The notes: a model not told the origin generated them from the letters alone. A DNA stretch of 9,014 nucleotides from UBA8886 sp963578705 (GCA_963578705.1 CAUZDT010000049.1:1-9014); one strand, 5' to 3'; shown: positions 1 to 6,187, counted from the first letter of the stretch. Numbers and translations are program-made.

Positions 1-566
1 CGGGGATGGAAGCGGTCGACCGCGCCGCGTTCGTCCCGCAGCCGCAGCGCTACGCCGCGTGGGACGACACGCCGCTGCCTATCGGCCGCGGGCAGACCAT
101 CTCGGCGCCGCACATGGTGGCAATGATGCTCGAGGAGCTGCAGCCGCAGCCCGGCCAGCGGCTACTCGAGGTCGGCTCCGGTTGCGGCTACCACGCGGCG
201 GTCGCGGCGGCGATGGTCGCGCCGGGCGGTGAGGTGCACACCGTCGAGCGTATCCCGCAGTTGGCGCAACGGGCGCGCGCCAACCTTGCGGGCGTCACGA
301 ACACGACGGTGCACCACGGCGACGGCTCGTGCGGCCTGCCGGAGCTGGCGCCGTTCGACCGCATCCTGGTCACCTGCGGTGCGCCGCGGCTGCCGGGGCC
401 GTTGCGCGAGCAGCTCGCCGTGCGGGGGCGCATGGTGGTGCCGGTTGGTGGCCGCACGCTGCAGGCCTTGCTCGTTATCGAGCGTGATGGCGATGAATGG
501 CGCGAAGAGCGGCGGCCCGGCGTCGCGTTCGTCCCACTCATTGGGAAACACGGCTACGAAGACTAA
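1..566 (+). CDS. pcm: Protein-L-isoaspartate O-methyltransferase, 5'-truncated by window edge
   Basis: This enzyme uses S-adenosylmethionine to methylate L-isoaspartyl residues in aged proteins, starting their repair in the cytoplasm. Visible family hallmarks are the entry motif FVP near the start, GRGQTISAPHMVAMMLEEL, the SAM-binding motif LLEVGSGCGYHAAV, the acidic post-I segment VHTVERI, the GDGS and FDRILVTCGAP stretch, RMVVPVG, and the C-terminal FVPLIGKHG. About 188 codons are present. The family usually runs to 200-220 residues, and the visible protein begins where the conserved AFVP segment lies, so roughly 20-30 N-terminal residues are upstream of the window. The ATG at 6 is probably internal, because the frame stays open to the window edge. 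The gene converges on purE with a 41-nt gap that holds a hairpin. Family assignment is secure; the true start is not visible. Confidence 0.95.
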   Translation, partial: GMEAVDRAAFVPQPQRYAAWDDTPLPIGRGQTISAPHMVAMMLEELQPQPGQRLLEVGSGCGYHAAVAAAMVAPGGEVHTVERIPQLAQRARANLAGVTNTTVHHGDGSCGLPELAPFDRILVTCGAPRLPGPLREQLAVRGRMVVPVGGRTLQALLVIERDGDEWREERRPGVAFVPLIGKHGYED

Positions 567-592
567 ATAGTGGTCGTTGAGAAAAGCGGCGT

Positions 593-612
593 GCTGAAAC
601 GTCCGTTTCAGC
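593..612. terminator. Hairpin between convergent pcm and purE
   Basis: GCTGAAAC (593-600) and GTTTCAGC (605-612) form a perfect 8-bp inverted repeat with a 4-nt loop, GTCC. It lies between two convergent genes and includes the last bases of purE, including its stop. On the minus strand it is followed by a short T-run (CTTTTCTC). A bidirectional terminator or 3'-end processing or stability element is likely from position. Archaeal termination often needs only U-rich tracts, so the function is inferred. Confidence 0.45.
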
Positions 613-1069
613 TTGACTCGATGACCTTGCGCTCCATCTCGGCGTGGTAATCTTCCAGCGCGGCCGCAACGCTTTGGTCGCCGAGCGCGAGAATCCGCGC
701 CGCGAGCAGCGCCGCGTTCTCGCCGCGGCCGAGGCCGACCGCGGCGACCGGGACGCCAGGCGGCATCTGCACCACCGAGAGCAGCGAATCGAGGTTGCCG
801 GGCGAGCTGTCGGAGGTGCACGGGACACCGATGACCGGCTTGCGCGTGTGCGCTGCGACGACGCCCGGCAGCGCTGCGGAGAGGCCCGCAACGGCGATGA
901 ACACCGACGCATCGCTGCCTTCCACGAGCTCGACCACGCGACGAGGGGTGCGGTGCGCCGACGCGACGTGCGTCGCGTAGCTGATGCCGAGCTGCGCCAG
1001 CACCTGCTCCGCCTTCGCAGCCACTGGCCGGTCACTGGCTGAGCCGAGCAGCAGCACCACGCTTGCCAT
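608..1069 (-). CDS. purE: N5-carboxyaminoimidazole ribonucleotide mutase (PurE)
   Basis: PurE acts in purine biosynthesis. Class I enzymes rearrange N5-CAIR to CAIR, while class II enzymes carboxylate AIR directly. Motifs in order are GSASDRP near the N terminus (phosphate binding), ASAHRTP (with the catalytic His), AVAGLSAALPGVVAAHT, PVIGVP, then DSLLSVVQMPPGVPVAAVGLG and NAALLAARIL. The Ser-Ala-His-Arg-Thr-Pro and DSLLS-VQMP patterns favour class I, but no purK is seen nearby to confirm this. The ATG at 1069 gives 153 residues starting MASVVLLLGSASD, normal for the family. A GTG at 1084 would add five residues (MPWRR) with no homology value. There is no Shine-Dalgarno; a weak TATA-like CCATTAAG about 26 nt upstream suggests a leaderless message. 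It stands alone here, convergent with pcm. Confidence 0.95.
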   Translation of the reverse strand: MASVVLLLGSASDRPVAAKAEQVLAQLGISYATHVASAHRTPRRVVELVEGSDASVFIAVAGLSAALPGVVAAHTRKPVIGVPCTSDSSPGNLDSLLSVVQMPPGVPVAAVGLGRGENAALLAARILALGDQSVAAALEDYHAEMERKVIESS

Positions 1070-1089
1070 GCGGCGCCAAGGCACCGAGT

Positions 1090-1098
1090 CTTAATGGT
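1090..1098 (-). promoter_or_regulatory. Weak box A candidate for purE
   Basis: On the minus strand the sequence reads CATTAAGA here, centred about 25 nt upstream of the ATG at 1069. That spacing fits an archaeal TATA element driving a leaderless purE mRNA. The match to a TTTAWA-type consensus is poor, so this rests mainly on position. Confidence 0.3.
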
Positions 1099-1148
1099 TT
1101 GAGTATTGCGGAATCGTCGCCAGCGAGCCGCTGCGCCTTCGCCGCGGG

Positions 1149-1156
1149 CTTTAAAG
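1149..1156 (+). promoter_or_regulatory. Box A (TATA) of the tRNA-Arg gene
   Basis: CTTTAAAG is centred 26-27 nt upstream of the first nucleotide of the mature tRNA at 1179, in otherwise GC-rich DNA. This is the canonical position for an archaeal TATA box and implies transcription starting at or very near the tRNA 5' end, with little or no leader. Confidence 0.65.
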
Positions 1157-1178
1157 AAGGCGAGCCATCGCGCCGCGC

Positions 1179-1254
1179 GCCCGGATGGTGTAGCTAGGAA
1201 TCACTGGAGCTTGCGGAGCTTCGAACCCGGGTTCGAATCCCGGTCCGGGCGCCA
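1179..1254 (+). tRNA. tRNA-Arg (anticodon GCG) with encoded CCA
   Basis: The cloverleaf folds fully. The acceptor stem is GCCCGGA (1179-1185) with TCCGGGC (1244-1250), with discriminator G at 1251 and CCA at 1252-1254. The D arm has GTG paired to CAC and a loop holding A14, G15, the G18-G19 pair and A21. The anticodon stem is GGAGC (1206-1210) with GCTTC (1218-1222), containing one G-T pair. The anticodon loop is TTGCGGA, giving anticodon GCG at 1213-1215. The variable region is GAAC. The T arm is CCGGG-TTCGAAT-CCCGG (1227-1243). GCG reads CGC and, by wobble, CGU arginine codons. C35 and an A in the position-20 region fit known arginine identity elements. No intron interrupts it. An archaeal box A lies about 26 nt upstream. 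An ORF crossing this locus is not credible. Confidence 0.93.
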
Positions 1255-1267
1255 GTTCTACACCATC
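1184..1267. repeat. 10-bp inverted repeat: tRNA D-arm region and tRNA 3' trailer
   Basis: GATGGTGTAG, from the end of the acceptor stem into the D arm (1184-1193), recurs as its exact reverse complement CTACACCATC just downstream of the CCA end (1258-1267). An unprocessed transcript could pair the two. Whether this has a role, such as alternative precursor folding or a recombination scar, cannot be told from sequence. A chance match is possible. Confidence 0.4.
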
Positions 1268-1282
1268 GTTTGGACCCTGTAC

Positions 1283-1429
1283 CTAACCGAGCCGCTTGCT
1301 GCCAACTACATCGCCGTTGCCGTCGAACTTGACTTCGAGGGACCAGTCGTCATCGCCGAAGCTGAGGCACCCGGAAAACACTAAGGAAAGGCTGAGCAGG
1401 AAACAGGCCAAGGCGCCCCAGTTCGCCAT
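1283..1429 (-). CDS. Short lipoprotein-like ORF, possibly truncated
   Basis: From the ATG at 1429 this encodes 48 residues beginning MANWGALACFLLSLSLVFSG and followed by Cys21. A hydrophobic segment (residues 5-19) ends in F-S-G-C, which resembles a lipobox, so the product would be lipidated at Cys21 and held on the outside of the membrane. The mature part is only 28 residues and acidic (DDDW, then VKFDGNGDVVG), ending at a TAG 28 nt from the tRNA 3' end. Codon choice looks like real coding, and the opposite frame reads as an S/P-rich shadow. An ATTATT on the minus strand (1455-1460), about 28 nt upstream of the ATG, could be a TATA box for a leaderless message. The small size suggests either a true mini-lipoprotein or a gene cut short beside the tRNA. 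No family was recognised. Confidence 0.5.
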   Translation of the reverse strand: MANWGALACFLLSLSLVFSGCLSFGDDDWSLEVKFDGNGDVVGSKRLG

Positions 1430-1440
1430 CAAAAGCACTG

Positions 1441-1520
1441 ACTTGCCAGAGGGCAATAATGACAATGATGATGGCCTGAGCGATCTTTGGGAGAAACTTG
1501 CTGAACTGGATGACCCGTAA
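1441..1520 (+). pseudogene. Fragment resembling a calcium-loop (TSP3-like) repeat
   Basis: The plus-strand frame ending with TAA at 1518-1520 reads LPEGNNDNDDGLSDLWEKLA and then ELDDP. This resembles the D-x-D-x-D-G-L-S-D-x-W-E calcium-binding loops common in thrombospondin type 3-like repeats of microbial surface proteins. The frame opens at an ATG at 1296, but its first half is antisense to the lipoprotein ORF and looks like a shadow. Within the convincing stretch the only possible start is a TTG at about 1452. GC content is about 50 % here, lower than in neighbouring genes. I read it as the remnant of a larger surface-protein gene, or else a very short peptide gene. The reading is tentative. 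Confidence 0.3.
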
Positions 1521-1570
1521 CTACGCGACTTAATCGCCGGAATATGTTTTCCTGTTCGTTCACTGCAAAC

Positions 1571-1577
1571 ATTTATC
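1571..1577 (+). promoter_or_regulatory. Box A for the subtilase gene
   Basis: ATTTATC, preceded by CAAAC as a possible BRE, is centred about 27 nt upstream of the ATG at 1601. This is the classic archaeal TATA position for a leaderless transcript. It decides the start: the upstream in-frame ATG at 1544 would place the promoter inside the coding region and add 19 residues ahead of a clean signal peptide. Confidence 0.65.
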
Positions 1578-1600
1578 ACCGGCTTGACTACGCGCCATCC

Positions 1601-4600
1601 ATGAAGCGGTTCATGACGTTGCTGCTGGTCGCCCTGCTGGCTCTGCCGGCTCTGGCAGGGATGCTGCCGGCCGTGGCGACGCCCGTATCACCTGATGGGA
1701 TCGAGCTGCCGGTGGAAACGGCGTCGCTGGTCGACCCGCGGCTAGCGCTGATGGCTGCTCTGCCGGGGCGCATTGGTGAATTGGGAGGAACGCCAGCCCC
1801 CGAAGGGCAGATTTCGGTAATCATGCGTGTGGATAATTTACATGGTGAGCACCGCACCTACGTTGTGTCCTTAGGTGGTGAAGTTGTCTCCTGGTTCCCT
1901 AGATTCGAGACATTCGGGGCAATCGTGCCGCTCGATGCGCTACCCTCACTGACGCGGCTTCCCGAACTGGTTTGGCTCGAGCCGGACGTGATGTTCTACC
2001 CCGCACTCGACAACAGCGTCGCATCGCTGCGCACGACCGCCGTCTGGTCGCAGTTCGGCTTTCGGGGCGAGAACGTGACGATTGCGATTCTCGATACCGG
2101 CGTTGACTTCGCGCATGAGTCGCTCGACGACCTGGACGATATCGGCTCGACCGATGACCCGAAGATAGCGGTCGATGCGGATGGCAAGCTGGCGTTCTAT
2201 AACGCCAACACCGACAAGGAATATCCCGACGAGCAGCCGCACGATTCCGGCAGCCACGGCACCCACGTGGCGGGCATCGCGGCCGGCACTGGCGGGCCTT
2301 CGGGAACCTACGCCGGGATGGCCCCGCAGGCGCGGCTCGCCGGGGTCATTGCGCTCGACGGCGGCGGGGGCGACACCAACGACCTGCTGCGCTCGGTCAA
2401 CTGGACGATTGCCAACCGCGACCGCTTCAACATCCGCGTCATGTCGCTCTCGCTGGGCGGGCCGGTCGTGATACCGGGCGCGACCAATGACGGCCAGTCA
2501 TCGATTTCGCGCGCGCTCGACAACGCGGTCGAGAACGGCATCGTGACGACGGTCGCCATCGGCAACGGCAACCTGGGCGTCGCGGCGCACCCCGGCTCGG
2601 TGACCTACCCGGGCGACAGCGAACGCGCGATCACGGTCGGTTCGGTCAACGACGACCACGACCGCGAAATCTATTCGTCGCGTGGCCCGACCGGCGACGG
2701 CCGCCTCAAGCCCGACGTGATGGCGCCCGGCGGTGGCGTGATGTCTGCCCAGAAAGGGAGCGGCGACGGCTACGTCTCCTATTCCGGGACGAGCATGGCG
2801 GCGCCACACGTCGCCGGCCTGGCGGCGCTGATGGTGCAGGCCAACCCGCAGATAAGGCCCGACGCAACCAGCAGTCCCTACAAGCAAATCATGCGCGAGA
2901 CCAGCGACCATCGCGTCCCGTTCGACCTTGACTGCGGCGAGTTCTACTCGCCCAACAACTGCTACGGCTGGGGCACCGTCGATGCACTCGGTGCGGTGCG
3001 CCGAGCGCTCGACCTGCGGTCCGGCTCGCTCGCGGGACCGGCCGAAATCCCCGTTCTGGAGAACGCTTCCTTCATGCTCGCGATGAATTACACCCGCACC
3101 GAGCATACGACTCGCGGCGAAGATGGCGGCACCATTCAGGACTACCCGCAAGGCGAGCAGCCCGATTCAGTGCGTATCGAGGCACGCTGGTCGGCGTCAT
3201 GGCCGGCGCCCAGCAATTTCGAACTGGACGCCGGCGCCGCCGACGGGCTGACCGCCGAGGCGGCCTTCGCCTTCGGCGTTGATGGCGGCGAGCGATTCGT
3301 GCGCGCCTGGTTCAACTACACCGGCGAGCCGGCGGCGGGCGCGGTGCTCATTTCGTACCCGACTCTGCGCTTCGACCTCGGGGCGCCGGCCGCTGTCACC
3401 GAGACGCAGCTGCGCGCCAGCTACGCGCTCAACAACAACCCCGGCGTTTCGCGAGCACTGGAAGTCAGCAGCTACAGCGACCCGCCCGACCTGCGCATCG
3501 AGGAGCTGCGGTTGCAGCCCGAGGTGCCGCTGCCCGAAGAGGAGGTGCAGCTGGTCGCGCGTATCGTCAACGAAGGGCTGGGCCGGGCGCGCAGCTTCAG
3601 CGTCGAGTTCAGCCTCGACGGCGAGCCGCTTGGCACCCTTGAAGGGTCGTTAGACCCTGAACAGGCGCTGAACCTCGCGCTGCCGTGGACCGCGACCCTT
3701 GGCGAGCACGAATTCGCCGCGACGCTGGTCGATATCTCGCCCAGCGACGCCGATGATTCTGACAACAGCGCCACGCTCTCTGCGACCGTCACCGACATAA
3801 TCGACACGCAGCCGCCGCTGGCGTTCATCACCGCGCCGCACGAAAACGAAATCCTTTCCGGGACTGTGACAATCACCGGTACCGCCGAGGATAATTATGC
3901 GGTGCGACGGGTCGAAGTACGCGTCGCGCCTGACGCGTGGGAGACCGCCTCAGGAACGACGGACTGGAGCTGGGAATGGAACACGACGGGAGACCTCAAC
4001 GGCCGCTACCGGATTGAGGCGCGGGCGTGGGACGGCTTTAATTACTCGTCGTCGGTGACGGTCGAGGTCGAAATCACCAACGACGACGCCAACCGGCGGC
4101 CCACTGCACGGCTCTCAGCGGAGCCGTTCGAGCTCGAATTCGGCGAGCCCGTGGTTTTCAGCGGAAACGGTTCCAGTGACGACTCGCAAGTCGCTGGCTA
4201 CGCCTTCGATTTCGGCGATGGCGATGCCACCGCCTGGGTTTCGCAGTCGTGGGTGCGCCACACCTACCTCTCGCCGGGTAGCTACACGGCCACGCTCGAG
4301 GTGCAGGACGACGAGGGCGCGCATTCGTCGGCGCCCGCCAGTGTCATCATCACGGTCCTTGACAAGCAGTCCAACCGGCTGCCGCTGGCGCTGATTGCGC
4401 TGCCACAACCGGGCGCGCAACTCTCCGCCGGGACGGTCACGCTCTCGGCCGCCGGCAGCAGCGACCCGGACGGTGACCTGCTGCTCTTCAGCTGGAGCAG
4501 CGACCGCGATGGCCACCTGTTGACGACCGCCGCGTTCGAGGCGACGGTGACGCTCTCCGCGGGCACGCACATCCTGACGCTGGAGGTGCGCGATGGCGAA

Positions 4601-4759
4601 GGTGGCGAGGCAGTCGCAACGGTCGAAGTCGAGGTTCGCGCCATGGAGCGCGAGGATTCCTCATTCCTCCCGGCACCAGCAACGTGGATGGCGGCAGCCG
4701 TCCTCGTCTGTGTCAGTCTTCTTCTGGCTGCCAGACACGGCCGGTCTCGTCAAGGTTGA
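1601..4759 (+). CDS. Secreted, membrane-anchored subtilisin-like serine protease with CARDB and PKD domains
   Basis: This is a 1052-residue S8-family endopeptidase that would act on proteins outside the cell. Residues 1-26 are a signal peptide (MKRF, then a Leu/Ala-rich core). Residues about 70-137 look like an inhibitor I9-type propeptide. The catalytic domain spans about 145-472: Asp165 in AILDTGVD, His219 in GSHGTHVAG, the oxyanion Asn322 in AIGNGN, and Ser398 in SGTSMAAPHVAG. All are intact, so it should be active. Cys445 and Cys454 could form a disulfide. About 485-625 is a beta-rich region not recognised. About 628-730 resembles CARDB, about 735-828 an Ig-like domain, and about 832-920 is a PKD domain (FDFGDGD, then HTYLSPGSYTATLEVQD). 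About 925-1013 is a second PKD-like or cadherin-like domain. A hydrophobic segment (about 1023-1044) followed by RHGRSRQG anchors the C terminus. The ATG at 1601 is chosen from the signal peptide and the box A 27 nt upstream. Its end overlaps the convergent downstream gene by 47 nt. Confidence 0.93.
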   Translation: MKRFMTLLLVALLALPALAGMLPAVATPVSPDGIELPVETASLVDPRLALMAALPGRIGELGGTPAPEGQISVIMRVDNLHGEHRTYVVSLGGEVVSWFPRFETFGAIVPLDALPSLTRLPELVWLEPDVMFYPALDNSVASLRTTAVWSQFGFRGENVTIAILDTGVDFAHESLDDLDDIGSTDDPKIAVDADGKLAFYNANTDKEYPDEQPHDSGSHGTHVAGIAAGTGGPSGTYAGMAPQARLAGVIALDGGGGDTNDLLRSVNWTIANRDRFNIRVMSLSLGGPVVIPGATNDGQSSISRALDNAVENGIVTTVAIGNGNLGVAAHPGSVTYPGDSERAITVGSVNDDHDREIYSSRGPTGDGRLKPDVMAPGGGVMSAQKGSGDGYVSYSGTSMAAPHVAGLAALMVQANPQIRPDATSSPYKQIMRETSDHRVPFDLDCGEFYSPNNCYGWGTVDALGAVRRALDLRSGSLAGPAEIPVLENASFMLAMNYTRTEHTTRGEDGGTIQDYPQGEQPDSVRIEARWSASWPAPSNFELDAGAADGLTAEAAFAFGVDGGERFVRAWFNYTGEPAAGAVLISYPTLRFDLGAPAAVTETQLRASYALNNNPGVSRALEVSSYSDPPDLRIEELRLQPEVPLPEEEVQLVARIVNEGLGRARSFSVEFSLDGEPLGTLEGSLDPEQALNLALPWTATLGEHEFAATLVDISPSDADDSDNSATLSATVTDIIDTQPPLAFITAPHENEILSGTVTITGTAEDNYAVRRVEVRVAPDAWETASGTTDWSWEWNTTGDLNGRYRIEARAWDGFNYSSSVTVEVEITNDDANRRPTARLSAEPFELEFGEPVVFSGNGSSDDSQVAGYAFDFGDGDATAWVSQSWVRHTYLSPGSYTATLEVQDDEGAHSSAPASVIITVLDKQSNRLPLALIALPQPGAQLSAGTVTLSAAGSSDPDGDLLLFSWSSDRDGHLLTTAAFEATVTLSAGTHILTLEVRDGEGGEAVATVEVEVRAMEREDSSFLPAPATWMAAAVLVCVSLLLAARHGRSRQG

Positions 4760-5018
4760 AGACCTCACGCAACAGCTCGTCGTCGAATTTCTTGCCGATT
4801 GAGGTCTCGCTGCGAACATATTGCTCCAGCTCGCTCAGGTCAAACTCGCCGTCGGGGCCGAAGGTTACGGGCGATTCGGCGAAGCGGAAGCGCACTTCCT
4901 GCGTGCTGCGGTCGAAGCTGAAGTCCTCGAGGTAACCTGCCTCGCGCATCAGCTCGCCAAGGTCTACCAGCCGCTTGCCGCGCGCAGTGGAATCGACCCG
5001 GAAGGCGATGGTGGTCAT
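4713..5018 (-). CDS. Uncharacterised 101-residue protein
   Basis: I do not recognise this family. The product is small, soluble and acidic, with no signal peptide, membrane segment or cysteine. The N-terminal half begins MTTIAFRVDS and contains a likely helix around LGELMREAGYLEDF, then a strand-like TQEVRFRF. The C-terminal half (DLSELEQYVRSETSIGKKFD and on) looks helical and ends in WQPEED. It lies 60 nt after the QueD-like gene on the same strand, so co-transcription is possible. However, a T-rich element about 26 nt before its ATG suggests its own leaderless promoter. The last 47 nt overlap the end of the subtilase gene on the opposite strand. Codon use and open length support a real gene; the function is unknown. 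Confidence 0.75.
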   Translation of the reverse strand: MTTIAFRVDSTARGKRLVDLGELMREAGYLEDFSFDRSTQEVRFRFAESPVTFGPDGEFDLSELEQYVRSETSIGKKFDDELLREVFNLDETGRVWQPEED

Positions 5019-5039
5019 GCCGGTGCAGTGGCGGCCGGC

Positions 5040-5047
5040 TAAAAACG
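5040..5047 (-). promoter_or_regulatory. Possible box A for the 101-residue protein
   Basis: On the minus strand CGTTTTTAGC is centred about 26 nt upstream of the ATG at 5018, inside the 60-nt gap after the QueD-like gene. No Shine-Dalgarno precedes that ATG, which fits a leaderless message. The element is T-rich and not a classic TATA sequence. Confidence 0.4.
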
Positions 5048-5078
5048 GTGCCGTAGCTTCCGGGAGCTGGCGTTCCCG

Positions 5079-5441
5079 TCAGCCGCTGAACTCAACACGT
5101 GAGGTCTCGTTCTCCCACAACACCAGCTTGCAGAGCCCCGGCAGTGTCGGCGCCAGCCGTTCCCAGACCCACTCGACCAGCACCTCGCTGGTCGGGTTCT
5201 CCAGCCCGGGCAGGTCGTTGAGGTAGTTGTGGTCCAGTTCCGCCTTCAGCGGTGCGAACGCCTCTTCGAGCATCGCGAAATCGACCACCATCCCGGTCGC
5301 AGGGTCGAGTTCGCCCTCGACCTGTATTTCAAGCCGGAACGCGAGGCCGTAGATTCGTCCGCAGGGATGCCCGGGGGGAACGCGTGTCAGCTTGCGCGCC
5401 GCCTCGAACCGGGTGATGTGGACCAGCCGCTGGACGCCCAC
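5079..5441 (-). CDS. queD: QueD/PTPS-like protein lacking all three zinc-binding histidines
   Basis: This 120-residue T-fold protein belongs to the 6-carboxytetrahydropterin synthase / 6-pyruvoyl-tetrahydropterin synthase family, which makes precursors of 7-deazaguanine bases (queuosine, archaeosine) or of pterins. It matches bacterial QueD closely: FEAARKL, then VPPGHPCGRIYG, VDFAMLEEAF, LDHNYLNDLPGLENPTSEVL and WENET. Cys27, Asp70-His71 and Glu110, which align with catalytic or pterin-binding residues, are kept. The zinc ligands of the family (His in AAH, and both His of LHGH) are instead Arg16, Tyr31 and Leu33. The frame is intact and the rest is well conserved, so it may be repurposed, not decayed. 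The GTG start directly follows the TGA of the MBL gene and gives the normal N terminus. No other 7-deazaguanine gene is in view. Family is sure; zinc-dependent QueD activity is doubtful. Confidence 0.88.
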   Translation of the reverse strand: MGVQRLVHITRFEAARKLTRVPPGHPCGRIYGLAFRLEIQVEGELDPATGMVVDFAMLEEAFAPLKAELDHNYLNDLPGLENPTSEVLVEWVWERLAPTLPGLCKLVLWENETSRVEFSG

Positions 5442-6182
5442 TCAGCAGGTAACGACATCGCCCGATTCGGGGATGGTCCACTTGCGCTGGCGGTATTTCT
5501 TGAGGATGTCCTTCTTCTGCTTGCGCAGGTCGCGCCGCAGGTGGACCAGCGCCATCTGCTTTGGACGCGCCAGATCGTGCAGCCGTTCCAGCTGTACCAG
5601 ACTGCAGTGGGTCTTGGTCTGTCCGTCCTCGAGGTATGCTTCGTGCACCAGCAAGTTGGCACCGGTGTAGAGCTTAGCGGCGGTGGGGGTGAACATCCCG
5701 TCGCCCGAGTAGCAGAATACCTTCTGCGGCGACCCCGCCTCAAGGCGCAGCCCGAGGTTCTGGACGCTGTGGCGCGTGTTCACGACACGCAGGTTCCAGT
5801 CGTCCCAGCGGTGCGACCGCTGCAGTTCGCGGAAGCGCAATGTGAAGGGGATGCGCTTGACCATGCCGAGATACGCCATCTCCATCAGCCGCTCGAGGTG
5901 GCGCTGGCTCCCGACCGGGCCGAAGAGGTAGAAGGGGCGCGTGCGGCCATCCTCCCACATACGCATCAGCAACGACGGTAGCCCGAAGACGTGGTCAGCG
6001 TGGAAATGCGAGATGAATACGCCATCGAGGAAGTCGGGCCGGACCGAAATCTTCCACACTTCGGCTGGTGTGTTGGCGCCGCACTCGACCAGCATGCGCC
6101 GGCCGGCGGCCTCTACCAGTATGCAGACATTGGTCTGTGTCTCGTCGAACGCCTCGCCGACACCCAGGAAACTGACTTTCAT
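5442..6182 (-). CDS. RNase Z-like metallo-beta-lactamase-fold hydrolase
   Basis: This 246-residue protein has the MBL fold and resembles the RNase Z/ElaC group, whose classical members cut the 3' trailer from tRNA precursors. Metal ligands appear complete: His59, His61, Asp63 and His64 in SHFHADHVFGLP, His138 in NTRHS, Asp161 in YSGDG, and His214 in ALVHLRRD. His180 in LVHEAY corresponds to the HEAT motif. The N terminus reads FLGVGEAFDETQTN. Only 22 residues separate His138 from Asp161, so the long exosite arm that grips tRNA in typical RNase Z is absent and the substrate is uncertain. The ATG at 6182 gives the proper N terminus, preceded by GGAGTG at 5-nt spacing; an ATG at 6263 would add 27 unlikely residues. 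Its TGA abuts the GTG of the QueD-like gene in the same frame, so the two are co-transcribed and probably translationally coupled. Confidence 0.88.
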   Translation of the reverse strand: MKVSFLGVGEAFDETQTNVCILVEAAGRRMLVECGANTPAEVWKISVRPDFLDGVFISHFHADHVFGLPSLLMRMWEDGRTRPFYLFGPVGSQRHLERLMEMAYLGMVKRIPFTLRFRELQRSHRWDDWNLRVVNTRHSVQNLGLRLEAGSPQKVFCYSGDGMFTPTAAKLYTGANLLVHEAYLEDGQTKTHCSLVQLERLHDLARPKQMALVHLRRDLRKQKKDILKKYRQRKWTIPESGDVVTC

Positions 6183-6187
6183 GCTTT

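Noticed and set aside
1106..1384. 92-residue plus-strand open frame after purE
   Set aside because: It runs straight through the complete tRNA-Arg gene and has no protein-like features.
1544..1600. Upstream ATG extension of the subtilase
   Set aside because: It would add 19 residues before a clean signal peptide and would put the box A at 1571-1577 inside the coding region.
2498..3151. 217-residue minus-strand frame opposite the subtilase
   Set aside because: Antisense to the catalytic domain with V/R/A-rich composition; no independent start signal or motif.
3638..3650. Palindrome ACCCTT-G-AAGGGT
   Set aside because: It lies within the CARDB-like coding region of the subtilase with no sign of regulation; treated as chance.
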